A DNA stretch of 64,000 bases from Saposhnikovia divaricata (lineage: Eukaryota > Streptophyta > Magnoliopsida > Apiales > Apiaceae), in the NCBI GenBank assembly GCA_036435485.1, contig CM071597.1, forward strand, positions 142,659,647 to 142,723,646, read 5' to 3'. A model generated the notes under the pieces. That model searched no databases and was not told the origin of the DNA. It was given only the letters and a program-made list of their open reading frames with translations. The position numbers were made by a program, and so were the translations under genes. Below, in pieces: positions 44,892 through 54,177 of this stretch; position 1 is the first letter of the stretch, and each line of letters opens with the position of its first letter.

Positions 44892-47800
44892 TTAGCTCAA
44901 CAGTGCAATGATTCTCTCTATGTCATATAGCTTGCCCCAGTGTTGACATCCTCCTTGTTTGAATTTCTCCTCCCTTCCATCAGAATATTTAATCTCAAGG
45001 CAATTATCAACAATGGCAACATGATAGATTCTTTGAGCTTGCAAAAATTGCAGTTGGTCTACATCATAATCTTCATCTAGTGGTTGGAGTTTTAGGCCTG
45101 GATAGATTGTCAGGGTTTTTGATGTGGTTGGCTTTGATTTCCTTGCAGCTTGCTTGAACTTGATTCTTTTTACATGATTACTTGGCAGCAGTATGTGACC
45201 TTTGTTTGTAGACCATTGTAGTATTCCATTAGCAGTTTGCTTTTTGAAACATACAGATGGTTTCTTGACTTGAATCTTCTTCTCTTCTTGAGGTGGCAAG
45301 ACAGTTGCAGAAGCCATAGATGCAAATTTTGAAAGGTCACTACTGGCAGCATTCACCCTAGACTTAGAGTCTTGTGTTGTGGTGAGGTTACTGTCAGCAA
45401 TGCCTGAGGCTTGCTGTCTTCCACTTTTCCTCTCAGAGCCTTTACCTTGATCATCATCATTCTTCCTCTTCTCATCATCCTTCTTCTTCTTCTTGTCTTC
45501 ATCACCCTTATTACTCCTGTGATGTCTTCTCCTTCCATCACTTTTATCTTCATCCTTGTCTTGATCTTTGCTTGGGTTGAACTTAGCAGTCTCAGATACA
45601 ATGCCAGTTGCAATATATGACCTGAGATAAGATATAGCTTCTAATTCTTCTGCTGTTCTTGATCCCTTCTTCTTGATCAGTTTCTCAATGATGGCTATGA
45701 TGAGATTTTTATTTTGAGGAGTTAGATGCTTAGGAATGACCAGCTGCTTGATATCTTCAATTCTTGTTCCAGCCTGGTAGATAATAGTTCTAGGATCTGT
45801 GAAAACTTCAGGTAGCCTTGAAGGTTGACCATTCCTCAATTCATCATGAAGACTCTTGTTGTTCTCATTTCCCTTCTCAATTAGTCCAAGGAGCACATTC
45901 ACTTCTGAGTGCTTTAGACTCTGTAGAGTATTGATGGTTAAGTGCCATATCTTGTTCTTTCCTACCATCAATATCTCCTTGAGCCATAGATCATTAAGCC
46001 TCCTTGGTACTACAGTGAGACAGTCAATCTGACTCTTCAAACTCTCATGATATAGCAGAGCATCACCAGCCTGTTCTCTAGAGACTTTCAGAAACTCCAA
46101 GAATGCATCATCATGATAGACATTTGAGTTTGCAATTTCTTGTAGCTTGGCCTCAGTGACCACCTTCACTTCTACTGGCTTGGCACTCTTAGATATTGAG
46201 ATTCGAGGCTTGTCAGATGGCATACTCCCTGCAACCACTGTGGTTGTGATAGACTGCCTTTGACCATCAGGAGTAGTGATGTGCACAGTTGGTAGAGTGA
46301 CAACTGGCAGAGAAGTGGGAGGCTCATCAACTTTGTCCTTTCCTTTTCCAGGCACATGAGTAGTAGATTTCAAAGTTCTCTGATGGCCACCCTCAGTGAT
46401 CTTGATGCCCTTTTCTAGTGGTCTCTCCCCCTTTGGATTTGAGTTCTTTGATATCCTCTTCTCCCCCTTAGGCTTGTTGACAGACACAGGGACTGTAGGA
46501 GGCACCTTTGGAGTTGAAGATTCATCAGGTAGAGGGAGACCCATGTGCTTCATCATTGTAGACAACATTGATTGTTGATGCAGAAGAACATCAGCTGTGG
46601 TGGTGGCTTGAGTGTTCAACTGCTCAGTCAGAGTTGTCACAGTGTCTGTAAGATGAGCATTGGACTTGTGGAGAGAGACTACCTCCTTTTCAAGAGTATC
46701 CACTTTAATGAAGAGTTCATTGGCCTTAAAACCAGATAGGGATTGATCCTTTAGTCTCTGCACTTCGAACCTTGACATTTCATGCACAGGAACCTCAGTG
46801 ACCAGCTTGTCTCCATATTGATTTGCAAAGAGGGTCCTGAGCATGGCATTGGCATCAGTTGTCTGATCTGATAAGGATTGAAATTTGTGCCCCAGACCTG
46901 TGACAGCATCCTTGAGAATAGCCAAACCATTGTCCATCCTGGTGCAAGTAGCATTGCAGGTTCGAATGTCCTTGAGAACAGTCTCCAATTGAGGGAATTT
47001 AGCATCAAAAGTCCTCTTGATCTCATGCACCTCCTTGGTTGTAGCTGAACACACTTCATTAATTTCTGTCTTTAAGCCTTTACCAAGATAGTGTGCAGCC
47101 TTGAGAATGCCTTTATAGTTGTCATTCACTGCTTCAAACACATCAGTAGGGTTGAGAGATTTGGCATTGGACCCTAGTGAAGTGATGTACTCTTCTCTGA
47201 GATACTGAAGACCTTCTGAGAGAGGGATTGAATTGGTTCCTTGCAGCCAAGCATCGATATTCCCATCTCTCTCAGTGTCATCTATGATTTTCTCCTTCTG
47301 TAGCTCTACATCCTCTTTGTGACATAGGAGAATAGCTTCATAGTCTGGATTGGGCATGTTTGCAGTGAGAAGGTGCTGAGCAATTTTTGTGAACTCAGGG
47401 ATCTGATCCACAACTAAGCTTTGAAGTGCTTCAACCGTCAATTGTGGTGGAACAGACCCTGATCCTGAAGCACTGTCATGTTGCACAGGCTTCAGCCATT
47501 GAGACAAAAAGTTAGAGCTAGAGCTAGGCTTGCTAGGCTCCTCAGTTACAGATGCAACTTCTGCAACCGGATGAACAGACTCTACTATTGTTGTCTCCAC
47601 AGAAGTGGGATGAGTTACAACAGTAGTTGACACAGGCACAGAGTCTCTAGTAAGAACTAGTGAATCCTCTGTGTTTGTGATGGTGTCATTAGGATATGCC
47701 CCAGCATGCATTCCCTGACCATCCAAATGTGGTACCTGGGTGGTGAGCAAGGTGTCATGCACCAAGTCACTTGAATTCATTGGCTCATCAAAGGAAAAGA

Positions 47801-49223
47801 ATTCTTGATGATCAATGCCTTGCTCCTCAATTGCTTGGGTTGCAGGCTTCAAAGAAATATGAGTGGTAGATTCTGAAAGAGAAGTGTGTTGTAGACAAGA
47901 TTTTGGCAACTCCCCCTGAGAAATAGAGGGAGTTTCAGTTATGATGTGCTCTCCACTCAGTGTTGTGCCAGCCTTATCACTCCCTTGTGCTGACTCTTTA
48001 CAGATAGGTGCATTGGGGAGGATGCTTGATTCTATAGATGCATCCTGTTGAGAGGATACATCTAGTGAGCTGTGTGCCCCTGATTTTACAACTTCAGCCA
48101 TTTGAGTGACTGAAGAGGTGGTTTTAGACTTCTTCTTCTTCTTTAGGCTTATGATAGGTAACTCAGGTTTCTCACTTTCTAACCCTAGTTCTACAGCCAA
48201 GGCTGCTTCAGTTAAGATTTCTAAGGGTTCAGAAGCAACCTGTTTTCTCTTCTTTTTACTAACATCACCCTTTTGAGAGGATGATGCAGTTGGCTCTTTG
48301 CTGGATAGAGTGTTTGGCTGAGGGGGTTGGTTAGCAGGCCTTGGGTTAGCACTTTGTTCTCCTTGCTTAGGCTGTGCTAACTGTGATTTTGAATCAAATA
48401 TTGGCATGTTGTGGGGGTAAGACCTAAACAAACCCTCCATGTGGGGAGTTATGTTAAGTCTTACATCCACATCATTCCTAGTCTCCAAATTACCAAAAAT
48501 GAGTTTGGTCATGGACCTAGGATAGCCTATTTTACTCTTATCTACTCCAGGCAATTCAATCAAAGAAGCATTTTTAAAGTTAAGCACTGATTGAATAAAG
48601 CGAGGAAAGAAAATTTCATTACCTCTCTTGGCTGTGGTCTGACCAAGTCTCCCATAGAGTTCCTGTAGGATGAGAAGTCCAACATCTATCTTTCTCCCAT
48701 GAGCCAAGGCATAGGCAAGCTGCTGCACGGGTGTACTAATCTGATCAAAGCTTGATTTCCGTGCAGTGAATACATGAAGGAGTGTAGCAAATACAAAGCT
48801 CCATTCTTTCCTTAAGAACTTCCTATTCAACTTTCCCAGCTTGATAGTATCAGAGTAGTTGATGAAGTCAAAGAATTCTTCCAACTCATCATTGGAGGCT
48901 AGAGCATCATACGTCTCTTGCTGCATATCCAAGGCTTGATTCATGTCTGCAGTGGTGATTGTGATATCCTTTCCTTGAATCTTGCAGTGAACAATATAAG
49001 AAGTGATAGCATTCTCAAGAGCGATGACCTCCACAGTAGCAGTCCTCCAGAATTGTTCCAATAGATCTATGTACAGAGTTGGGTTGGCTGAGAGCGCACT
49101 CTTGATGTATGATTCAGACAACCACCGAACAAAGCACTTGAAATTGGCATTCGGTGCTTCCACATCACTGGTGATTGCGATGAAATTAGTTTGGGATGGT
49201 ATGGTGAGTTTAGGGTTTGCCAT
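44892..49223 (-). CDS. Giant extra ORF (1,443 codons) of the copia element, function unknown
   Basis: It starts at ATG 49,223 (MANPKLTIPSQ), after a leader with few upstream ATGs. The N-terminal part (about residues 20-270, FKCFVRWLSESYIKSAL, LLEQFWRTATVEV, LQELYGRLGQ) is the most protein-like and resembles the uncharacterised domain of extra ORFs found after pol in other plant copia elements. The rest is Ser/Thr/Pro-rich linker with lysine clusters that could be nuclear localisation signals, a central helical region (roughly 600-900), and a strongly charged RRRHHRSNKGDEDKKKKK segment near 1,260. I see no signal peptide, transmembrane segment or enzyme motif, so it does not look like a classical envelope protein. 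It ends in TAA at 44,892-44,894. Confidence 0.85.
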   Translation of the reverse strand: MANPKLTIPSQTNFIAITSDVEAPNANFKCFVRWLSESYIKSALSANPTLYIDLLEQFWRTATVEVIALENAITSYIVHCKIQGKDITITTADMNQALDMQQETYDALASNDELEEFFDFINYSDTIKLGKLNRKFLRKEWSFVFATLLHVFTARKSSFDQISTPVQQLAYALAHGRKIDVGLLILQELYGRLGQTTAKRGNEIFFPRFIQSVLNFKNASLIELPGVDKSKIGYPRSMTKLIFGNLETRNDVDVRLNITPHMEGLFRSYPHNMPIFDSKSQLAQPKQGEQSANPRPANQPPQPNTLSSKEPTASSSQKGDVSKKKRKQVASEPLEILTEAALAVELGLESEKPELPIISLKKKKKSKTTSSVTQMAEVVKSGAHSSLDVSSQQDASIESSILPNAPICKESAQGSDKAGTTLSGEHIITETPSISQGELPKSCLQHTSLSESTTHISLKPATQAIEEQGIDHQEFFSFDEPMNSSDLVHDTLLTTQVPHLDGQGMHAGAYPNDTITNTEDSLVLTRDSVPVSTTVVTHPTSVETTIVESVHPVAEVASVTEEPSKPSSSSNFLSQWLKPVQHDSASGSGSVPPQLTVEALQSLVVDQIPEFTKIAQHLLTANMPNPDYEAILLCHKEDVELQKEKIIDDTERDGNIDAWLQGTNSIPLSEGLQYLREEYITSLGSNAKSLNPTDVFEAVNDNYKGILKAAHYLGKGLKTEINEVCSATTKEVHEIKRTFDAKFPQLETVLKDIRTCNATCTRMDNGLAILKDAVTGLGHKFQSLSDQTTDANAMLRTLFANQYGDKLVTEVPVHEMSRFEVQRLKDQSLSGFKANELFIKVDTLEKEVVSLHKSNAHLTDTVTTLTEQLNTQATTTADVLLHQQSMLSTMMKHMGLPLPDESSTPKVPPTVPVSVNKPKGEKRISKNSNPKGERPLEKGIKITEGGHQRTLKSTTHVPGKGKDKVDEPPTSLPVVTLPTVHITTPDGQRQSITTTVVAGSMPSDKPRISISKSAKPVEVKVVTEAKLQEIANSNVYHDDAFLEFLKVSREQAGDALLYHESLKSQIDCLTVVPRRLNDLWLKEILMVGKNKIWHLTINTLQSLKHSEVNVLLGLIEKGNENNKSLHDELRNGQPSRLPEVFTDPRTIIYQAGTRIEDIKQLVIPKHLTPQNKNLIIAIIEKLIKKKGSRTAEELEAISYLRSYIATGIVSETAKFNPSKDQDKDEDKSDGRRRHHRSNKGDEDKKKKKDDEKRKNDDDQGKGSERKSGRQQASGIADSNLTTTQDSKSRVNAASSDLSKFASMASATVLPPQEEKKIQVKKPSVCFKKQTANGILQWSTNKGHILLPSNHVKRIKFKQAARKSKPTTSKTLTIYPGLKLQPLDEDYDVDQLQFLQAQRIYHVAIVDNCLEIKYSDGREEKFKQGGCQHWGKLYDIERIIALLS

Positions 49224-50062
49224 TTGGGTAGAGAAGAAAAGAGAATTAGGATTGAAGAAGAAATTCGCAGTTAGGGTTTTTCAGAGGTTTCAGGAGTTGA
49301 GATGCTTGAGAAATCGAACGAAATGAATTGAATAGTTGTGAAGTTGTATATATATATGTGAATGTCTTGAGTTGTCGATAGATAAGTGTTCTGTAGCGAC
49401 AAGTCATTCGAGAAGTATGAAACAACTATTCGAGAAGTCAAGAAAGGCTTATTCGATATCTCAGGCAGTTTTTAACTCACAGCTGGCAGTGATTTAACTC
49501 AGAAAATAATTCAAAGTTAAGAATATATTTTTATGAGTGAAATGAAGGTTTGAATATAAATCCAAAAAGCGATTAAGTGTCAGCGAAAAATCAGCCTTTT
49601 CAAATGATTCGATAACTCAAATGCAGTATTCGAGAACTCTATCATTAGAGAACTAAAATACTCTATTCGAGAACTCAAAGTGTGCTATTCGATTTCTCTA
49701 AAAGACACTATTCGAGAACTCAAGAGGGTTCTAGATAGGCCTATTCGAGAACTCGAGCCATGACAAAACAATGAACCATTCGAGAAGTCTGACTTATCGA
49801 ACTATACTTTTCACTCATAAAATTCAATTTTCACTATCTTTTAAAATTTACCAGAAATATTCACTGAAGAATATTCTACTAAATTAAATAGTGATTTTCT
49901 CAAAATTTCACAGAAATTTCAAGCTAAAGATGTATGATTTTCAACATATGCAGCATTGTGGAATATTTATAAATCATAATCCAGCCAATACTTACTTTAA
50001 AAATATTGAGCATTTGATAAAGTAAGTATTTACTGCTGCAACAATCTAGTTGATATATTCAC
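49224..50062 (-). promoter_or_regulatory. Spacer between pol and the extra ORF: internal promoter-like array
   Basis: Seven TTCGAGAA motifs start at 49,407, 49,429, 49,629, 49,666, 49,711, 49,744 and 49,779 on the plus strand. TTCGATATC, TTCGATTTC and TTCGATAAC variants lie among them. In the direction of transcription these are followed by a TATA box (CATATATATATACAA, about 49,345-49,359). About 130 bases of CT-rich leader-like sequence then lead to the ATG at 49,223. The LTR has the same order: motif array, TATA-like box, transcribed region. I infer an independent promoter for the extra ORF. Confidence 0.55.
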
Positions 50063-53000
50063 TTAGCCAGAATTCGAAGAATTCAGCATTCCAATCTCAC
50101 TGACCAGCCTAGTGAAGGTGGCTTCATCTAATGGCTTAGTGAATATGTCAGCTAGTTGTTTTTCTGTAGAAACATAATGCAACTCAATGGTTCCATTAGT
50201 TGCATGTTCTCTAATGAAATGATATCTGATGTCAATGTGCTTTGTCCTAGAATGATTGACAGGATTGGCAACTATAGAGATTGCACTTGTGTTGTCACAC
50301 ATGATAGGAATTCTTTCCAACACAAGTCCATAATCTCTAAGTTGGTTTCTAATCCAAAGCACTTGAGCACAGCAACTTCCAGCAGCTATGTATTCAGCTT
50401 CAGCTGTGGAAGTTGACACAGATTGTTGTTTCTTGCTGTACCAAGAGACTAACCTTTGTCCAAGAAACTGGCAGCTACCTGATGTGCTTTTCCTATCCAC
50501 TCTGCATCCAGCATAATCAGCATCAGAATAACCAACCAGATTGAACCCTGTGTCCTTAGGATACCATAACCCCAAGTTTGGTGTGCCTTTCAGATATTTG
50601 AAGATCCTTTTTATTGCTATCATGTGTGATTCCTTTGGGTTTGATTGAAACCTTGCACATAAGCATGTAGCAAACATGATATCTGGCCTACTAGCAGTGA
50701 GGTAGAGTAGAGAACCAACCATGCCTCTGTAGATTGAGATATCTACCTTTTTGCCCTTAGCATCATCATCTAACTTGGTGGCAGTGGCCATGGGTGTCTT
50801 CGCAGGTGAACATTCTTCCAGATCAAATTTCTTCAGTAAATCTTTAATGTATTTGGTTTGACTTATAAAAATGCCATCCTTCCTTTGACTAACTTGCAGT
50901 CCAAGAAAGAATGTTAATTCTCCCATCATACTCATCTCATATCTGCTTTGCATGAGCTTAGAGAATTTTTCACACAGCTTCTCATTTGTAGAGCCAAATA
51001 TGATATCATCCACATAGATTTGAACTAGGATAATATCATCATCATGTTTCTTGTAGAACAGTGTCTTGTCCAGTGTGCCTCTAGTGAATTGATTCTCCAG
51101 TAGAAATTGTGATAGTGTGTCATACCATGCCCTAGGAGCTTGCTTGAGTCCATACAATGCTTTAAGTAATCTGTAGACAAAGTGGGGAAACTGTGGATCC
51201 TCAAAGCCAGGTGGTTGTTGCACATATACTTCTTCTTCCAACTCCCCATTCAGGAATGCACTCTTGACATCCATTTGATAGACCTTGAAATCAGAATGTG
51301 CAGCAAATGCCAAGAAAATTCTGATGGCTTCTAGTCTAGCAACAGGGGCAAAGGTCTCATCATAGTCAATACCTTCCTGTTGAGAGTATCCTTTTGCAAC
51401 CAACCTTGCTTTGTTCCTTATGACTACACCATTTTCATCCATCTTATTCCTTAGAACCCATTTAGTTCCAACAACGGTTCTATCCTTTGGTGCAGGCACT
51501 AGTTCCCATACTTTGCTCCTTTCAAATTGATTTAGCTCCTCTTGCATAGCAATTATCCAGTCAGGATCCAACAATGCATCATCAAGTTTCTTAGGCTCAA
51601 CTTGGGATAGAAAGCAGCCATAGAGACATTCATTTATAGTTGCTCTCCTTGTCCTTACTCCTGCATTTGGATTTCCAATTATCTGATCTGCAGTGTGTGA
51701 TCTATCCCACTTCCTTGTATGTTCAGATTGATTTCTCATCCTTGATGTTGCTTCATCATTTAGATCATGATCATCTACATTTCCTCCCCCTGTGAAGTTG
51801 TCACTCCTCACAGGTGTATCTTGGATGCTTGTTTCTTCATTGTTGGTTGACACAGGTTCTTCATTCACTTGAGTTTGTTGGATTATGAGTTCAAATTCAC
51901 TTTCAATCTCCTCATCAGAATCATCTAGATTGTCAAACTTCAAGGGATCTTTATCTTCATCATTGGCTTCTTCTAATCCAGGTAGTTTGCTGTCATCAAA
52001 TGTTACATCTGTGCTCTCCATTACTTTCTTTTGACAAATGACATAAACTTTGTATGCAATTCTTTCCATAGAATAGCCAAGAAAGATTCCTTCAAATGCC
52101 TTTGCATCAAACTTTCCAACATATTCTGAATTATCTTTTAGCACAAAGCACTTGCTTCCAAAAGTATGAACATACTTTAGAGTAGGCTTCTTTCCAGTCA
52201 TCAAGTTGTAAGGTGTTTTTCCAGTGTTTTTGTTGATGAGGGTTCTGTTTTGGATGTAGCATGCAGTGCTCACAGCCTCAGTCCAAAAACATGTAGGCAT
52301 CTTTGCATCAAGTAGCATTGTTCTAGCAGCCTCTATCAGAGTCCTATTCTTTCTCTCAACAACTCCATTTTGTTGTGGAGTCCTTGGAGCTGAGAATTGT
52401 TGAGAAATACCATTTTCTTTGCAGAATGCTCCAAGCATGGCATTTCTGAATTCTGTCCCATTATCACTTCTTAATGCAATCACACTTGCATTTATGGCCT
52501 TTGCTTCTTTGTCAACTTTCTTTATGTGCTCAATGATTACTTGTGGAGCCTCATCCTTTGATGCCAGAAATTCTACCCATGTATACCTTGTAAAATCATC
52601 AACCATCACTAGAGCATACTTCTTCCTTCCTAGTGACATAATATTGACAGGCCCAAACAAATCCATATGAATCAGTTGCAGGGGCTTGGATATAGATGTC
52701 ACTGTTTTTGACTTGTGGCTTGATCTTTTCATTTTTCCCTTTTGACACGCCTCACACACTCCTTCTTGACAGAATTCAAGTGTGGGCATGCCTCTCACTA
52801 ACTCCCTTTTGACTAGGGAATTAATGGCTTTGAAGTTCAGGTGTGATAGCTTCTTGTGCCACAGCCAACTGTCTTCATTTGATGCTTTTGAGTAGAAGCA
52901 ACAAATTGTGTCCTTGCTTGCAGAGTCCATATTGGCTACAAACAGGCTTCCTTTCCTTACTCCAGACAGAGCAAAATCACCAGTCTTCTTGTGGGTGATC

Positions 53001-53323
53001 AAACATTCATCTTTGTCAAAGTTCACTTTGAAGCCTCTGTCAGTGAATTGACCAACACTCAGTAGATTATGCTTGAGCCCCTTGACCAGTGCTACATTCT
53101 CAATGATGACATTTCCAATTTCCAACTTGCCATATCCCAGTGTGTTGCCAATGCTGTCATCTCCAAAAGCAACCATTGGGCCAGCCTTTTCCTCATACTG
53201 TGATAGCAGGGCCATATCACCAGTCATATGATTTGAGCATCCACTGTCCAAAATCCACATGACCTTCTTTTTACTTTCTTTGCCCTGCAAACACAAAAGT
53301 ATTACTTCTCCTTTGGTACCCAA
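50063..53323 (-). CDS. Copia pol: protease, integrase, reverse transcriptase, RNase H
   Basis: 1,086 codons without interruption. Order: aspartic protease active site WILDSGCSNHMTG (about residues 23-35); GAG-pre-integrase zinc motif with H156, H161, C190, C193; integrase catalytic D221, D287, E323; RT beginning near residue 600 with QMDVKSAFLNGEL and the catalytic YVDD (about 770-773); and RNase H with GYSDADYAG and STAEAEYIAA. All key residues are present. The reading frame has no ATG at its start. It lies in the -1 frame relative to the preceding gag segment with a 22-nt overlap, so it would need frameshifting or a spliced or altered mRNA. Protease cuts the polyprotein; the rest reverse-transcribes and integrates the element. 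Confidence 0.96.
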   Translation of the reverse strand: MGTKGEVILLCLQGKESKKKVMWILDSGCSNHMTGDMALLSQYEEKAGPMVAFGDDSIGNTLGYGKLEIGNVIIENVALVKGLKHNLLSVGQFTDRGFKVNFDKDECLITHKKTGDFALSGVRKGSLFVANMDSASKDTICCFYSKASNEDSWLWHKKLSHLNFKAINSLVKRELVRGMPTLEFCQEGVCEACQKGKMKRSSHKSKTVTSISKPLQLIHMDLFGPVNIMSLGRKKYALVMVDDFTRYTWVEFLASKDEAPQVIIEHIKKVDKEAKAINASVIALRSDNGTEFRNAMLGAFCKENGISQQFSAPRTPQQNGVVERKNRTLIEAARTMLLDAKMPTCFWTEAVSTACYIQNRTLINKNTGKTPYNLMTGKKPTLKYVHTFGSKCFVLKDNSEYVGKFDAKAFEGIFLGYSMERIAYKVYVICQKKVMESTDVTFDDSKLPGLEEANDEDKDPLKFDNLDDSDEEIESEFELIIQQTQVNEEPVSTNNEETSIQDTPVRSDNFTGGGNVDDHDLNDEATSRMRNQSEHTRKWDRSHTADQIIGNPNAGVRTRRATINECLYGCFLSQVEPKKLDDALLDPDWIIAMQEELNQFERSKVWELVPAPKDRTVVGTKWVLRNKMDENGVVIRNKARLVAKGYSQQEGIDYDETFAPVARLEAIRIFLAFAAHSDFKVYQMDVKSAFLNGELEEEVYVQQPPGFEDPQFPHFVYRLLKALYGLKQAPRAWYDTLSQFLLENQFTRGTLDKTLFYKKHDDDIILVQIYVDDIIFGSTNEKLCEKFSKLMQSRYEMSMMGELTFFLGLQVSQRKDGIFISQTKYIKDLLKKFDLEECSPAKTPMATATKLDDDAKGKKVDISIYRGMVGSLLYLTASRPDIMFATCLCARFQSNPKESHMIAIKRIFKYLKGTPNLGLWYPKDTGFNLVGYSDADYAGCRVDRKSTSGSCQFLGQRLVSWYSKKQQSVSTSTAEAEYIAAGSCCAQVLWIRNQLRDYGLVLERIPIMCDNTSAISIVANPVNHSRTKHIDIRYHFIREHATNGTIELHYVSTEKQLADIFTKPLDEATFTRLVSEIGMLNSSNSG

Positions 53324-54177
53324 ACGAGTTTGGGTCCATGTGACTTAGTGACAGTTTTATCAAAATCAGCATGCTTATCAGTTTTCTTGATGTTGGTCTT
53401 CTTGTCACTGTTGGGAGTCTTAGAATCAGGGTTCTTAGACTTAGGTGACAGAGGTACCTTCCTAACTTTAGGAGGACTTGAAGACTTTGTCCTTGTGTAG
53501 TGTGTGTGAACATTATGATTGATACAGCCCTCCATGAATTGTCTTCTCAAATTAAAACAACTAGTCATCACATTCATGTTACATGGCATACAATCAAGTT
53601 TATCACAGAAAGGAGAGTCTCTATGTATTAAAGGCACAGAGCAATCATAGAATGGTTTAGCAACACTACCAGATGGTTTCTTGCAAGCATGAGTCAAATG
53701 ATTAGAGCTAAAACAGTTTTGACAAACTTTCCTAGGGGCATTTGGCACATAAGCATAGTTGTTATCTTTGTTAATCCCTAATTTGCCATTCCTGTTTGGT
53801 CTCTTATTAGTCACTTTCTTCTTAGTCTCATAATTTCCAGCTGAAACAAAATTTACAGATTTCTCAAGTCTAGGTCTACCTCCTACTGGCTCCTTGGCTT
53901 TGGTTTTGACATTCTTACTCTCAGAGGATGCTTGTTGTTCATTTGATTGTGCCTCATCTTCATCCTCCAACATTTGCTTGATGAGTAAGGCATCCTCATC
54001 AATCTCAAGTGTTGGTGTTTTAAATATTGGATTCTCAGTCTTTTTCAAAACCTGAGGCACCTCCTCTTGAACAACAATGTCATCTTCAATGACTGCATAG
54101 CCTTTCCTCTGTTTAAGAGTGTCATAATCAAGTCCAATGGCAGCCTTAGGTCTAGCTAGATTTTTCTCATGATAAGA
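53302..54177 (-). CDS. Second gag segment, in frame with gag after a TAG codon
   Basis: The frame follows gag's TAG (54,178-54,180) directly with SYHEKNLARPKAAIGL and stays open for 291 codons to TAA at 53,302-53,304. It contains a glutamate-rich DEDALLIKQMLEDEDEAQ stretch, lysine-rich linkers and a cysteine/histidine motif (VCQNCFSSNHLTHACKK), a second CCHC-like knuckle. It ends SHGPKLVWVPKEK just where pol begins in another frame. In relatives this segment is continuous with gag, so the TAG is either a nonsense mutation or a readthrough site. Confidence 0.8.
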   Translation of the reverse strand, partial: SYHEKNLARPKAAIGLDYDTLKQRKGYAVIEDDIVVQEEVPQVLKKTENPIFKTPTLEIDEDALLIKQMLEDEDEAQSNEQQASSESKNVKTKAKEPVGGRPRLEKSVNFVSAGNYETKKKVTNKRPNRNGKLGINKDNNYAYVPNAPRKVCQNCFSSNHLTHACKKPSGSVAKPFYDCSVPLIHRDSPFCDKLDCMPCNMNVMTSCFNLRRQFMEGCINHNVHTHYTRTKSSSPPKVRKVPLSPKSKNPDSKTPNSDKKTNIKKTDKHADFDKTVTKSHGPKLVWVPKEK

